Counted from the first letter of the stretch, positions 47,977 through 57,031 are shown. The stretch is 64,000 nucleotides of DNA from Ramlibacter tataouinensis (GCA_002427815.1 DIZF01000062.1:145696-209695); one strand, 5' to 3'. Program-made: numbers and translations. Notes: generated by a model not told the origin, from the letters alone.

Positions 47977-48564
47977 TCAGATATGCATCGCGGCCAGCAC
48001 GCCGACCGCAAGGCCGATGGCACCGACCCCGAACATTCCCCATTCCAGCCATTTCTTGCGGGTCAACAGGGCGATGGCCGCCAGCGCAATGGACACCTGC
48101 AGGGCCGTGGTGGCCTGCGCCCAGCGATGATGCTGGTGCATTTGAACTTCGCTGCGCTCGTCCCATTCGGTGGCCTGGGCTTCCAGCTTGTGCGCCTCGG
48201 TCTCGATCTCCTTCTTTTCCTTTTCGTAGCGGTCCATCTTCGCCTGATAGGTGGCCTGCCGGTCCGCCGGGGAGAGGTCGCGCGAGACTTCCGCGAGCGA
48301 CTGCTTGGTGCTCTTGGCCTGGAAATAATTCCACTGGTTCGACGCCTCGGTCTTCTTGATCGCGGCGTTGTTCTTGTACAGGCCCGCATTCGCCTGGGTT
48401 GCGCCGCCCATGTAGGAAAAGATCGCTCCCACCGTGGCGATCACTGCCGTGAACATCGCGATCTGGTTGATCATGCCGCCTGCCGCCCCCTCGGACGCAT
48501 GCTCGATGGCGTGCTCCAGCTCGTGGTCGTGGGGGCCGTGTACGTGAAATCCGTCTTCTGACAT
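47977..48564 (-). CDS. DUF4337 membrane protein
   Basis: This 195-residue protein of unknown function starts at ATG 48564, chosen for GGAG 7 nt upstream. A His-rich acidic start (HVHGPHDHELEHAIEHASEG) precedes a membrane helix (INQIAMFTAVIATVGAIFSYM). A long charged coiled-coil (YQAKMDRYEKEKKEIETEAHKLEAQA) and two C-terminal helices (LQVSIALAAIALL; WGMFGVGAIGLAVGVLAAMH) follow. The arrangement matches DUF4337. It starts 1 bp after the folA stop, so it is probably read with thyA-folA. Confidence 0.85.
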   Translation of the reverse strand: MSEDGFHVHGPHDHELEHAIEHASEGAAGGMINQIAMFTAVIATVGAIFSYMGGATQANAGLYKNNAAIKKTEASNQWNYFQAKSTKQSLAEVSRDLSPADRQATYQAKMDRYEKEKKEIETEAHKLEAQATEWDERSEVQMHQHHRWAQATTALQVSIALAAIALLTRKKWLEWGMFGVGAIGLAVGVLAAMHI

Positions 48565-48565
48565 A

Positions 48566-49063
48566 TCAGACTCCTGCATTCTTTTTGCGATAGGTGGCGA
48601 AACTGAAGTTCAATCCGCTCGCTGAAGTATGGGCTTCGCGTGCGACCTCTTCCCACTTTGCGCCCAATTCGGGCGCAAAAACGTCGCCTTCGAAGTCGGA
48701 GTCGATCTCGGTCACTTCGGTGGTATCGGCCAGGGCCAGTGCCTGCGCGTACAGTTGCGCGCCACCGATGACCCAGGCCTGGGCCTCGTCGCCGCAGAGC
48801 GCCATTGCTTCGGACAGTGAAGCGGCGCGGCTCGCGCCGGGCGCGCTCCAGCCCGGCTGGCGGGTCACCACGATGTTCTTGCGGCCCGGCAGCGGACGAA
48901 AGCGCTCGGGCAGCGAATCCCAGGTCTTGCGGCCCATGATCACCGGGCAGCCCATGGTCACGCGCTTGAAATGGGCCAGATCCTCCGGCAGGTGCCAGGG
49001 CAGGCCTCCGCTCATGCCGATCACGCCGTTGCGTGCGCGCGCGTAGATCAACCCCAGCTTCAT
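48566..49063 (-). CDS. folA: Dihydrofolate reductase
   Basis: This NADPH-dependent enzyme reduces dihydrofolate and is the trimethoprim target. It has 165 residues from ATG 49063. Key parts are IYARARNGVIGMSGGLPWHLPEDLAHFKRVT (substrate Asp/Glu position), VIMGRKTWDSLPERFRPLPGRKN, and AWVIGGAQLYAQAL. It overlaps thyA by 4 bp, so the enzyme using methylene-THF and the one regenerating THF are co-translated. Confidence 0.96.
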   Translation of the reverse strand: MKLGLIYARARNGVIGMSGGLPWHLPEDLAHFKRVTMGCPVIMGRKTWDSLPERFRPLPGRKNIVVTRQPGWSAPGASRAASLSEAMALCGDEAQAWVIGGAQLYAQALALADTTEVTEIDSDFEGDVFAPELGAKWEEVAREAHTSASGLNFSFATYRKKNAGV

Positions 49064-49878
49064 ACCGCGACGGGAGCCTTGATCGCCTGGTGGCACTGGT
49101 ACTCCAGCACCTCGAAATCTTCGTACTCGTACTCGAAGATCGACGCCGGCTTGCGCTTGATGTTCAGCACCGGGTAGGGATAAGGCTCGCGGCTCAATTG
49201 CAGCTCCACCTGTTCATGGTGATTGTTGTAGATGTGGCAGTCGCCGCCGGTCCAGACGAAGTCGCCGACGTCCAGGTCGCACTGCTGGGCCATCATGTGC
49301 GTGAGCAGCGCATAGCTCGCGATATTGAACGGCACGCCCAGGAAAATGTCGGCGCTGCGCTGATAGAGCTGGCAGGAGAGCTTGCCGTTCGCCACGTAGA
49401 ACTGGAAGAAGGCATGGCACGGCGCCAGCGCCATCTTGGGAATGTCGGCCACGTTCCAGGCGCTGACGATGATGCGCCGCGAATCGGGATTGGTCTTGAT
49501 GGTCTTCACGGCTTCGGCGATCTGATCGATGTGCCCGCCATCGGACGTCGGCCAGCTGCGCCACTGCACGCCATAGACCGGGCCCAGATCCCCGTCGGGT
49601 CCGGCCCATTCGTCCCAGATCGACACGCCGCGTTCCTTCAGCCAGCGGTTGTCGCTGGAGCCCTTCAGGAACCACAGCAGTTCATGGATGATGGACTTCA
49701 GGTGGACCTTCTTGGTGGTCACCAGCGGGAAGCCCTCGTTCAGGTCGAACCGCATCTGGTACGCGAACACGCTGCGCGTCCCGGTGCCGGTACGGTCGGT
49801 TTTCGGCGTGCCATGGATGTAGACATGGCGCATGAAGTCTTCGTACTGGGAGCGGACGGGACGGAGGGCGGCGGTCAT
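49060..49878 (-). CDS. thyA: Thymidylate synthase
   Basis: This enzyme makes dTMP from dUMP with methylene-tetrahydrofolate. It has 272 residues from ATG 49878. DRTGTGTRSVFAYQMRFDL, the active-site Cys in MALAPCHAFFQFYVANGKL, CQLYQRSADIFLGVPFNIASYALLTHM, and GDCHIYNNHHEQVELQLSREP are all present. The open frame begins 6 bp earlier at a TTG, but ATG is preferred. It overlaps folA. Confidence 0.97.
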   Translation of the reverse strand: MTAALRPVRSQYEDFMRHVYIHGTPKTDRTGTGTRSVFAYQMRFDLNEGFPLVTTKKVHLKSIIHELLWFLKGSSDNRWLKERGVSIWDEWAGPDGDLGPVYGVQWRSWPTSDGGHIDQIAEAVKTIKTNPDSRRIIVSAWNVADIPKMALAPCHAFFQFYVANGKLSCQLYQRSADIFLGVPFNIASYALLTHMMAQQCDLDVGDFVWTGGDCHIYNNHHEQVELQLSREPYPYPVLNIKRKPASIFEYEYEDFEVLEYQCHQAIKAPVAV

Positions 49879-49911
49879 GGGCAATTATGCGCAAAGCGCG
49901 GGTGGCGCGCT

Positions 49912-51324
49912 TCAGGCGCGCAGCAGCCGTCCCGGATTCATCAGGTTGTCCGGATCCAGGGCCCGCTTGATGGCGCGCATCATCTCCAGGGCCACCGGCG
50001 ATTTGTGGCGCTCGAGCTTGGCCGCCTTCAGGCTTCCCACGCCGTGCTCGGCCGAGATGGAACCGTCGAAACGCTGCACCGAGTCGTAGACCAGCGAATT
50101 CACTTCCTCTTCCCACTGATTCAGGAAATCCGACGCGTCACCGTCCGGCGGCGCCTGGACGTTGTAGTGCAGATTGCCGTCCCCCAGATGGCCGAAGTTC
50201 ACCAGCCGCACGCCCGGAATCAGCTGCTCCAGCAGCGCGCCGGTTTCGCGGCAGAATTCGGGAATGCGCGACACGGGAACCGAGATGTCGTGCTTGATGT
50301 TCAGGCCTTCTTCGGCCTGGGCCAGCGGGATCGCTTCCCGAATGTGCCAGAGCTGGTGCGCCTGGGCCAGGTTTTCGGCCACCACCGCGTCCGTCACGCA
50401 GCCTTGTTCCAGTGCAGTTTCCAGCAGGCGCTCGAACCGGACCCGGGCGTGCGCCTCGGACTCATGGTCGGAGTTCTCGAGCAGCACGCAATACGGCGCT
50501 TCCTCGTACAGCGGCACCCGCAGCTGGGTGAAGTGCCGGGCCACCAGGCTCAACGCGAAGCGCCCCATCACCTCGAAACCGGTCAGGCCCGGACCCAGGT
50601 GAGCGTGCGCCAGGCCCAGCAGGCGTACCGCGTCCTCGAGGCTGGGCACAGCCGCCCACGCCGTGAGCCGGGCCGCTGGCAGCGGGTACAGCTTCATGGT
50701 GGCGGCGGTAATGATGCCCAGCGTGCCCTCGCTGCCGATGAACAGGTCGCGCAGGTCGTAGCCGGTGTTGTCCTTGCGCAGGCCCGACAGCCCATCCCAG
50801 ATCTGCCCCTGAGCTGTTACGACTTCCAGGCCCAGACAGAGATCGCGCGAGTTGCCATACCGCACAACCTGGGTACCGCCTGCGTTGGTGGCCAGGTTGC
50901 CGCCGATGGTGCAGCTGCCTTCGGCCGCCAGGCTCAGGGGAAACAGGAAGCCGGCACGCTCGGCGGCGTCCTGCAGGTTCTGCAGCACACATCCCGCTTC
51001 CACGGTCACCGTGAGGTTGGCCGCGTCGAGCCCGCGCACGGCTTTCAGTCGCTGCAGGCTGAGCACGACCTGGGTGCCGCTGGCATCGGGGGTGGAACCG
51101 ACCACCAGCCCGGTGTTGCCGCCCTGGGGCACGATGGCAGCGCGTGCCGCAGCACACGCTCTCACCACCTGGGCGACCTCGGCGGTGGAGCCCGGCCGCA
51201 CCACGGCCAGCGCCTTGCCGCGCGAGCGCTTGCGCCAGTCCTGCTCCCAGGCGGTCAGATCTCCCGACACCAGCACGTTGCTTTCGCCCACCGTTTGCCG
51301 CAAGCTTTCGATCAATCCATTCAT
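49912..51324 (-). CDS. FAD-linked oxidase / D-2-hydroxyacid dehydrogenase-like (GlcD/LDHD type)
   Basis: This 470-residue flavoprotein starts at ATG 51324 (MNGLIESLRQTVG). The FAD-binding PCMH loop is VPQGGNTGLVVGSTPD, with EGSCTIGGNLATNAGGTQVVRYG, and the C-terminal domain has NFGHLGDGNLHYNVQAP and SAEHGVGSLK. These fit D-lactate, glycolate or D-2-hydroxyglutarate dehydrogenases; the exact 2-hydroxyacid is not decided. Its start overlaps the DUF2069 stop by 4 bp. Confidence 0.88.
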   Translation of the reverse strand: MNGLIESLRQTVGESNVLVSGDLTAWEQDWRKRSRGKALAVVRPGSTAEVAQVVRACAAARAAIVPQGGNTGLVVGSTPDASGTQVVLSLQRLKAVRGLDAANLTVTVEAGCVLQNLQDAAERAGFLFPLSLAAEGSCTIGGNLATNAGGTQVVRYGNSRDLCLGLEVVTAQGQIWDGLSGLRKDNTGYDLRDLFIGSEGTLGIITAATMKLYPLPAARLTAWAAVPSLEDAVRLLGLAHAHLGPGLTGFEVMGRFALSLVARHFTQLRVPLYEEAPYCVLLENSDHESEAHARVRFERLLETALEQGCVTDAVVAENLAQAHQLWHIREAIPLAQAEEGLNIKHDISVPVSRIPEFCRETGALLEQLIPGVRLVNFGHLGDGNLHYNVQAPPDGDASDFLNQWEEEVNSLVYDSVQRFDGSISAEHGVGSLKAAKLERHKSPVALEMMRAIKRALDPDNLMNPGRLLRA

Positions 51325-51725
51325 GTCTTCGCCCTTCCCAGGCGTATTCTCACGTGCAGCACGCAGGCCGCGAACAGGACCAGGCACAGTGCGACTTCGA
51401 ACAGGGCCAGCCGCGCGCTCAAGCCGCGGTCGCTGTAGGCGCGCACCGCCCCTTCCGAGAAATAAATCCAGACCATCAGGCTGACCCAGCGGTACGTGTA
51501 CATCCGGTTGCGCAGCAACCCGGCCAAGGGAACACACAGGGGCAGTATCTTGATCACGAGCCAGGACCCACCGGGACGCAGCGGCGCGAGCCACAGCTCC
51601 CACGCCAGTCCGAGCACGATCAGCCCCAGCACGCTGCCCACGGCGAGCCAGCGGGTCAACGCCAGCCAGCGGCCGGGGTGTGCTTGGGGCAGTGAATCGG
51701 ATGGATGCATGGGCGATGGCATCAT
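51321..51725 (-). CDS. DUF2069 membrane protein
   Basis: This protein of up to 134 residues has four hydrophobic helices (LAVGSVLGLIVLGLAWELWL; SWLVIKILPLCVPLAGLL; YRWVSLMVWIYFSEGAVRA; LALFEVALCLVLFAACVLHV), matching DUF2069. The start may be ATG 51725, 51722 or 51710; no ribosome-binding site decides. It is divergent from the YihY gene only 8 bp away, so their promoters must overlap coding sequence. Confidence 0.8.
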   Translation of the reverse strand: MMPSPMHPSDSLPQAHPGRWLALTRWLAVGSVLGLIVLGLAWELWLAPLRPGGSWLVIKILPLCVPLAGLLRNRMYTYRWVSLMVWIYFSEGAVRAYSDRGLSARLALFEVALCLVLFAACVLHVRIRLGRAKT

Positions 51726-51733
51726 AGCGGCCG

Positions 51734-52936
51734 ATGGATGTCCGCCAACTGCTCGCCGATCTCACGCGTTTTCCGTGGAAATCCGCAGCCGTGACCCTGG
51801 GCGAGCGGTTTCGCGAGGACCGGCTGGGTCTGACGGCCAGCAGCCTCACGTTCACCACCACCATGGCGCTGGTGCCCTTCTTCACCGTGGCGCTGGCGGT
51901 GTTCACGGCCTTTCCCATGTTCGGCAAGCTGCAGGGTGCCTTGCAGGCCTGGCTGGTGCAAAGCCTGATCCCGGACGCGATCGCCAGGCAGGTGCTGGGT
52001 TATCTGACCCAATTCTCGGGCAAGGCCAGCCGGCTGGGCGCGGCCGGGCTGGGCGCGCTGTTCATCACGGCCCTGGCGCTGGTGCTGACCATCGATCGAA
52101 CGCTCAACAGCATCTGGCGCGTCAGGCGACGCCGGTCTCTGGGGCAGCGGGTGATGATCTACTGGGCGGTCATGACGCTGGCGCCGTTGCTGCTGGGCGC
52201 GAGCCTGAGCATCAGCTCCTATGTGATCTCCGCCTCCCGGGGGCTTGTCACCGCCATGCCCGGCGCGGTGCAGTTCCTGTTCGATGTCCTCGAGTTCTTT
52301 CTGCTCACGGCCGGCCTGGCTGCGCTGTACCGGTATGTCCCCAACACGCCGGTGCGTCGCAGCCACGCCTGGGTCGGCGGCCTTTTTGCCGCCATCGGCA
52401 TCGAGCTGGCGCGGCGCCTGCTGGCCTGGTACATCGCCAAGGTACCGACCTATTCGCTGGTCTACGGCGCGTTTGCCACGCTGCCGATCCTGCTGGTCTG
52501 GATCTACGTGGCCTGGGTGATCGTTCTGCTGGGCGCAGTGATTACCGCCTACCTGCCCGCCCTGGTGGCGGGTACCCGCCGGCGCAGCGCGGCGCACGCT
52601 TGGCAGTTCCAGCTGGCACTGGAAGTGCTGCGTGAGCTGCATCGTGCGCGCGAGTCCGCACGGCGTGGCCTGAGCGCCTTGGAGCTGGTTGCGGCGCTGG
52701 AGGTCGAGACGCTGGAACTCGAGCCGGTGCTGGAGACCCTGGTGGCTCTGGATTGGATCGGCCGGGTCAACGAAGTCGACGACCAGGAAAACACACGATA
52801 CATCCTGCTGGCCGACCCGCAATCCACGGCGCTCGAGGCGTTGATGCGGCTGCTGCTGCTGCCCCAATCCGAGGCAACCGACAAGCTCTGGAAGAGCGGA
52901 CGACTCTCGTCGGTCTATCTGAAGGACGTGATCTAG
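51734..52936 (+). CDS. YihY-family (UPF0761) inner-membrane protein
   Basis: This 400-residue protein has six membrane helices and the family signature LTASSLTFTTTMALVPFFTVALAVFTAFP. Other family segments are LGALFITALALVLTIDRTLNSIWRV and PTYSLVYGAFATLPILLVWIYVAWVIVLLGAVITAYLP. It was formerly called RNase BN by error; the function is not established. The C-terminal ~110 residues (ALEVLRELHRARESARRGLS onward) form a soluble winged-helix-like extension seen in beta-proteobacterial members. Confidence 0.88.
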   Translation: MDVRQLLADLTRFPWKSAAVTLGERFREDRLGLTASSLTFTTTMALVPFFTVALAVFTAFPMFGKLQGALQAWLVQSLIPDAIARQVLGYLTQFSGKASRLGAAGLGALFITALALVLTIDRTLNSIWRVRRRRSLGQRVMIYWAVMTLAPLLLGASLSISSYVISASRGLVTAMPGAVQFLFDVLEFFLLTAGLAALYRYVPNTPVRRSHAWVGGLFAAIGIELARRLLAWYIAKVPTYSLVYGAFATLPILLVWIYVAWVIVLLGAVITAYLPALVAGTRRRSAAHAWQFQLALEVLRELHRARESARRGLSALELVAALEVETLELEPVLETLVALDWIGRVNEVDDQENTRYILLADPQSTALEALMRLLLLPQSEATDKLWKSGRLSSVYLKDVI

Positions 52937-53066
52937 GCCCTTGAACAGGACCCGAGCAGGGGTTGGCGTAGGACTGGGGCGGCAGCGCGCGCAGGTCCAG
53001 TCCGGCGGCGATTTCCCGGGCCTGGTCTTGCGTCATCGCCAGTGTGATGACGAGGCCGCCGCTCAT
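52767..53066 (-). pseudogene. Broken reading frame coupled to the alpha/beta hydrolase gene
   Basis: An ATG at 53066 overlaps the hydrolase stop by 4 bp (ATGA), the usual coupling of a real downstream gene. The first ~40 residues (MSGGLVITLAMTQDQAREIA and then LDLRALPPQSYANPC) look like protein; the rest is the antisense of the yihY 3' end. LPPxxYANP resembles the N-terminal region of some bacterial cytochromes P450, but this is weak. It is probably the 5' stump of a deleted gene. Confidence 0.35.
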
Positions 53067-53881
53067 GTCTTGAGAAAGTCGCGAATGGCGAACAGTGTTG
53101 CGTCGGGGGTTTCGGTCATCTGGTGGTGGCCCACCGGCAAGCTCACCACTTTCACGGTCTTGCCCGTTTCGCGCGCCTTCGTGATCAGCGACTGCGCCGC
53201 CTTGAGCGGAGTCATCTGGTCCTGCGCGCCGAGCAGGAACAGCACCGGGCAGGCGATGCCCGCAATGGCCGCTTCGCCGTTGGCGTAGCTGTCGCAGGCC
53301 TTGAACCCGCGATGGAAGACGTTCACGCGGGGATTGCTGGCCAGCACGCGGCGGCCCAGCGCCATGCTGGCGCCGTAGACCCAGGTGCCAGGGCCCAGCG
53401 CGGAGGGCGGCGGTGCCAGCGTGCTGCGCGAAAAGACGTTGATCATCTCCAACGCTTTCATCGGCTGGCTGAGCGAGGCGTCGAGCAGGGCAGCGGACAC
53501 CTTCATGGGATACGCGATTCCCACCAGCACCAGGTGGCTGACACGTTCCTTCAACCGGCAGGCTGCTTCCAGTGCGATCAATGATCCCCAGCTGTGGCCC
53601 ACCAGCGCCGCCCGCGCGACGCCGGCGGCTTCGAGCAGAGCGGCAATGAAGTCCGCGGCTTCCTCTACCGTGGCCGGCGGTTCGCCTTCACTGCGGCAAT
53701 GGCCGGGCAGGTCGACCGCCAGCACGTTCCAGCCGTGGTGCGCCAGCGAGCGGCTCTGCAGTATCCACACGCTGTGATCGTTCAAGGCGCCGTGGATGAA
53801 CACCACAGTGGGCTGGGCGGGATCGAACGGCTTGCCGCCGGTGTAGCAGTAAGTGCTGGAGCCGTTGACTGTCAGGTACAT
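53063..53881 (-). CDS. Alpha/beta hydrolase
   Basis: This 272-residue serine hydrolase has oxyanion-hole region VVFIHGALNDHSVW, VDLPGHCRSEGEPPATVEEAADFI, and nucleophile elbow ALVGHSWGSLIALEA. The acid lies in LFLLGAQDQMTPLKAA and the His in LPVGHHQMTETPDATL. It is complete, with no signal peptide, and the substrate is unknown. It lies 11 bp downstream of metY on the same strand, so they are probably co-transcribed. Confidence 0.88.
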   Translation of the reverse strand: MYLTVNGSSTYCYTGGKPFDPAQPTVVFIHGALNDHSVWILQSRSLAHHGWNVLAVDLPGHCRSEGEPPATVEEAADFIAALLEAAGVARAALVGHSWGSLIALEAACRLKERVSHLVLVGIAYPMKVSAALLDASLSQPMKALEMINVFSRSTLAPPPSALGPGTWVYGASMALGRRVLASNPRVNVFHRGFKACDSYANGEAAIAGIACPVLFLLGAQDQMTPLKAAQSLITKARETGKTVKVVSLPVGHHQMTETPDATLFAIRDFLKT

Positions 53882-53892
53882 CGCGCGCTCCT

Positions 53893-55197
53893 TCAGGCTT
53901 TCTCGGCGGCCTTCAGGGCCCGCTTGATGTCGTCAATCAGGTCGTCCGGGTCCTCCAGCCCGATCGACAGCCGGATGGTGCCTTGCGTGATGCCCGCATT
54001 GGCCAGTGCCTCGTCGGTCATCCGGAAGTGCGTGGTGCTGGCCGGGTGGATCACCAACGAGCGGCAGTCGCCGACGTTGGCCAGGTGGCTGAACACCTTG
54101 AGCGCCTCGATGAACTTCTTGCCCTGCTCGCGGTTGCCCTTGAGGTTGAAGCTGAAGACCGAGCCGGCGCCCTTGGGCAGCAGCTTTTGCGCGAGCGCAT
54201 GGCTGGGGTGGGATTGCAGCATCGGATGGCCCACGCTCGCAACGAACGGATGGGCGGCGAGGAACTCCACCACCTTGCGGGTGTTGCTCATGTGGCGCTC
54301 CATGCGCAGCGGCAGCGTCTCTATGCCTTGCAGGATCAGCCAGGCGGTGTGCGGGCTCATGCAGGCGCCGAAATCGCGCAACCCTTCGCGCCGCGCACGC
54401 AGCAGGAAGGCGCCCACCGTCGACTCCTCGCTGAACACCATGTTGTGGAAGCCCTCGTAGGGCGCCGTGAGTTCCGCGAACTTGCCGGCTGCCGCGGGCC
54501 CGTCCCAGTCGAAGCCGCCGCCGTCCACGACGATGCCGCCGATGACGGTGCCGTGCCCGGACAGGAACTTGGTGGCCGAGTGGTAGACCAGGTCGGCCCC
54601 CAGCTGGAACGGCCTGATCAGGTAAGGCGAGGTCAGGGTGGAATCCACGAGGAGCGGCACGCCGGCCTCATGCGCGATCTGGGCCACCACCGGAATGTCC
54701 AGCACGTCCAGGCCCGGATTGCCGACGGTCTCGCCGAACAGCAGTTTGGTCTGCGGCCGAATCGCGGCGCGCCAGCCGTCGATGTCGCCGGGCTTGACGA
54801 AGGTGGTCTCGATTCCGAAACGACGCAGCGTGTAATGCAACAGGTTTTGCGAACCGCCGTACAGCGCGGTACTGGCGACGATGTGCGAGCCTGAGCCCAT
54901 CAGCGTGGCAATGCTCAGGTGCAAGGCAGCCTGGCCGCTGGCGGTCGAGATGGCGCCGATGCCGCCTTCCAGCGCCGCGACGCGCTGTTCGAGCACCGCG
55001 TTGGTGGGGTTGCTGATGCGCGAGTAGACGTGCCCCGCGCGTTCCAGGTTGAACAGCGCCGCCGCATGGTCGCTGGATTCGAAGACAAACGAGGTGGTCA
55101 GGTGGATCGGCACGGCCCGCGCGCCGGTCGCCGGGTCGGGCGCGGCGCCCGCGTGCAACGCCAGGGTGTCAAAGCCGGGGTCGGAGTAACCGGGCAT
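53893..55197 (-). CDS. metY: O-acetylhomoserine aminocarboxypropyltransferase (sulfhydrylase)
   Basis: This PLP enzyme makes homocysteine from O-acetylhomoserine and sulfide in direct methionine synthesis. It has 434 residues. It opens FDTLALHAGAAPDPATGARAVPIHLTTSFVF, binds PLP through Lys in LVYHSATKFLSGHGTVIGG, and has HVYSRISNPTNAVLEQRVAALEGG and VGDCRSLVIHPASTTHFRM. The length and the insert after GGGFDWDG fit MetY rather than MetB/MetC. The ribosome-binding site GAGGAGAG lies just upstream. It is divergent from the CBS protein. Confidence 0.92.
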   Translation of the reverse strand: MPGYSDPGFDTLALHAGAAPDPATGARAVPIHLTTSFVFESSDHAAALFNLERAGHVYSRISNPTNAVLEQRVAALEGGIGAISTASGQAALHLSIATLMGSGSHIVASTALYGGSQNLLHYTLRRFGIETTFVKPGDIDGWRAAIRPQTKLLFGETVGNPGLDVLDIPVVAQIAHEAGVPLLVDSTLTSPYLIRPFQLGADLVYHSATKFLSGHGTVIGGIVVDGGGFDWDGPAAAGKFAELTAPYEGFHNMVFSEESTVGAFLLRARREGLRDFGACMSPHTAWLILQGIETLPLRMERHMSNTRKVVEFLAAHPFVASVGHPMLQSHPSHALAQKLLPKGAGSVFSFNLKGNREQGKKFIEALKVFSHLANVGDCRSLVIHPASTTHFRMTDEALANAGITQGTIRLSIGLEDPDDLIDDIKRALKAAEKA

Positions 55198-55260
55198 TGC
55201 AATCTCTCCTCGAAAATGGACTGGCTGGAATTGACCTGGATTGTGGGCTATATTGCTTCA

Positions 55261-55276
55261 ACCGGTGGTCACCGGT
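55261..55276. repeat. Paired ACCGGT palindromes in the metY-CBS intergenic region
   Basis: ACCGGT occurs at 55261-55266 and 55271-55276, giving a near-palindromic ACCGGTGGTCACCGGT in the 99-bp divergent gap. A TTGACC/TATATT pair nearby (55231, 55249) has only a 12-bp spacer, too short for a normal promoter. An operator role is possible only by position. Confidence 0.35.
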
Positions 55277-55296
55277 GCAACAGAGAGGAGACAAGC

Positions 55297-55761
55297 ATGA
55301 AGGTCAGCGATATCCTGCGCGTCAAGGGCAGCACCCTTTACACAGTTACGCCCGACGAGCCCTTGTCTCGCGCGATCGAGATCATGGCGGACAAGGACAT
55401 CGGCTCGCTGGTGATCATGGACAAGGGCGAACTGGTGGGCATGCTCACTTTTCGCGAAGTGATTCTGTGCATTGACAAGCGGGGGGGTGTGGTCGCCGAC
55501 AGCAAGGTGCGCGCCGCGATGGACGAGCACCCGCGGACCTGCAACTCCGAAGCCGATCTGGACGAAGTGCGCCGGATCATGCTTGAAAGCCATGCGCGCT
55601 ACCTGCCGGTCATGGACGGGCGCGTGCTGATGGGCGTGATCAGTTTCTACGACGTGGCCAAGGCCGTGGTGGAAAGCCAGAACTTCGAGAACCGCATGCT
55701 CAAGGCCTATATCAGCGATTCGCGGGGTGTCGAGGAGCAGTCGACAGGGCCGCAGCTCTGA
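55297..55761 (+). CDS. Two-CBS-domain protein
   Basis: This 154-residue protein is built of a tandem CBS pair (Bateman module): DEPLSRAIEIMADKDIGSLVIMDKGELVGMLTFREV, then SEADLDEVRRIMLESHARYLPVMDGRVLMGVISFYDVAKAV. Such stand-alone modules bind adenine nucleotides or SAM and regulate partners. AGAGGAGA precedes the ATG. It stands between metY and aroC; the partner is unknown. Confidence 0.88.
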   Translation: MKVSDILRVKGSTLYTVTPDEPLSRAIEIMADKDIGSLVIMDKGELVGMLTFREVILCIDKRGGVVADSKVRAAMDEHPRTCNSEADLDEVRRIMLESHARYLPVMDGRVLMGVISFYDVAKAVVESQNFENRMLKAYISDSRGVEEQSTGPQL

Positions 55762-55844
55762 CGCAGGGCCCCCGCCTCAGCCGCTCTGGGATAATTCCTT
55801 TGCTCTCGCGGTGATCGTGAGAGCGGTTCGGGAGATCTCCAGGC

Positions 55845-56942
55845 ATGAGCGGCAACACCTTCGGCACCCTGTTCGCGGTCACCAATTTCGGTGAGTCGCA
55901 CGGACCGGCCATCGGCTGCGTGATCGACGGCTGCCCGCCGGGAATGGAGCTGTCGGAGGCCGATATCCAGCCCGACCTGGACCGGCGCCGTCCCGGCACC
56001 AGCCGCCATGTGACCCAGCGCCAGGAAGCCGACCGGGTGGAAATCCTCTCGGGTGTCTACGAAGGCCGGACCACCGGCACGCCGATCTGCCTCCTCATTC
56101 GCAACACCGACCAGCGCAGCAAGGACTACTCCGAGATCGCGCAGACGTTCCGGCCGGGCCACGCGGATTACACCTACCTGCAGAAGTACGGCCTGCGCGA
56201 TCCCCGCGGTGGAGGCCGCGCCTCGGCCCGGCTGACGGCGCCGATGGTGGCGGCCGGCGCGGTCGCCAAGAAGTGGCTCGTGCGCCAGTACGGGACGGTC
56301 TTTCGCGGCTGCATGCAGCAGATCGGGGAGATCGCTATCGCCTTCGAGAGCTGGGAGCATGTTCCCAACAATCCGTTTTTCGCCCCGATCGCCGATGTGG
56401 CGCATCTGGAGAGTTACATGGACAGCCTGCGCCGGGCCGGCGACTCCTGCGGCGCCCGCATCCGTGTCACGGCTTCGCAGGTCCCGGTGGGACTGGGCGA
56501 GCCGCTGTTCGACAAACTCGACGCCGACATCGCCTACGCGATGATGGGCATCAACGCCGTCAAGGGCGTCGAGATCGGCGCGGGCTTCGCCAGCGTGATG
56601 CAGCGGGGTACCACGCACGGCGACTCGCCGACGCCGCGCGGTTTTCGAACCAACAACGCGGGCGGCGTACTGGGCGGCATCAGCACCGGGCAGGACCTGG
56701 AGGTTTCCATCGCGGTCAAGCCCACCAGCTCCATCCTGAGCCCGCGCGAGACCATCGACCTGCAGGGACAGGCGACGCAGGTGGTGACCAAAGGGCGCCA
56801 CGATCCCTGTGTCGGTATCCGGGCTGCGCCCATCGCCGAGGCCATGCTGGCCCTGGTGGTGATGGAGCACGCGCTGCGCCAGCGGGCGCAGAACGCCGAC
56901 GTGCAGTCGCCGCTCGCCGCTATCGCCGGGTCTTTTGTCTAG
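55845..56942 (+). CDS. aroC: Chorismate synthase
   Basis: This enzyme converts EPSP to chorismate using reduced FMN, the last shared step of aromatic synthesis (the preceding step is the AroA half of the 15973-17976 protein). It has 365 residues. MSGNTFGTLFAVTNFGESHGPAIGCVIDGCPPG, RRRPGTSRHVTQRQEADRVEILSGVYEGRTTGTPI, the RGGGRASARLTA loop and GDSPTPRGFRTNNAGGVLGGISTGQ are all present. It lies 83 bp after the CBS gene; an imperfect hairpin (55802-55824) without a T-run lies between. Confidence 0.97.
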   Translation: MSGNTFGTLFAVTNFGESHGPAIGCVIDGCPPGMELSEADIQPDLDRRRPGTSRHVTQRQEADRVEILSGVYEGRTTGTPICLLIRNTDQRSKDYSEIAQTFRPGHADYTYLQKYGLRDPRGGGRASARLTAPMVAAGAVAKKWLVRQYGTVFRGCMQQIGEIAIAFESWEHVPNNPFFAPIADVAHLESYMDSLRRAGDSCGARIRVTASQVPVGLGEPLFDKLDADIAYAMMGINAVKGVEIGAGFASVMQRGTTHGDSPTPRGFRTNNAGGVLGGISTGQDLEVSIAVKPTSSILSPRETIDLQGQATQVVTKGRHDPCVGIRAAPIAEAMLALVVMEHALRQRAQNADVQSPLAAIAGSFV

Positions 56943-57031
56943 CACGCCGGTGTCGGGCGCATGACCGGCACGGGCTTGCGATCGACAGCGCTTTGACGCA
57001 CGATGCATCAGCATTTTCCACGAGGCTTCCC

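Noticed and set aside
55198..55296. SAM-type riboswitch upstream of metY
   Set aside because: The gap is 99 bp and lacks the conserved cores and stems of SAM riboswitches; only ACCGGT repeats were found.
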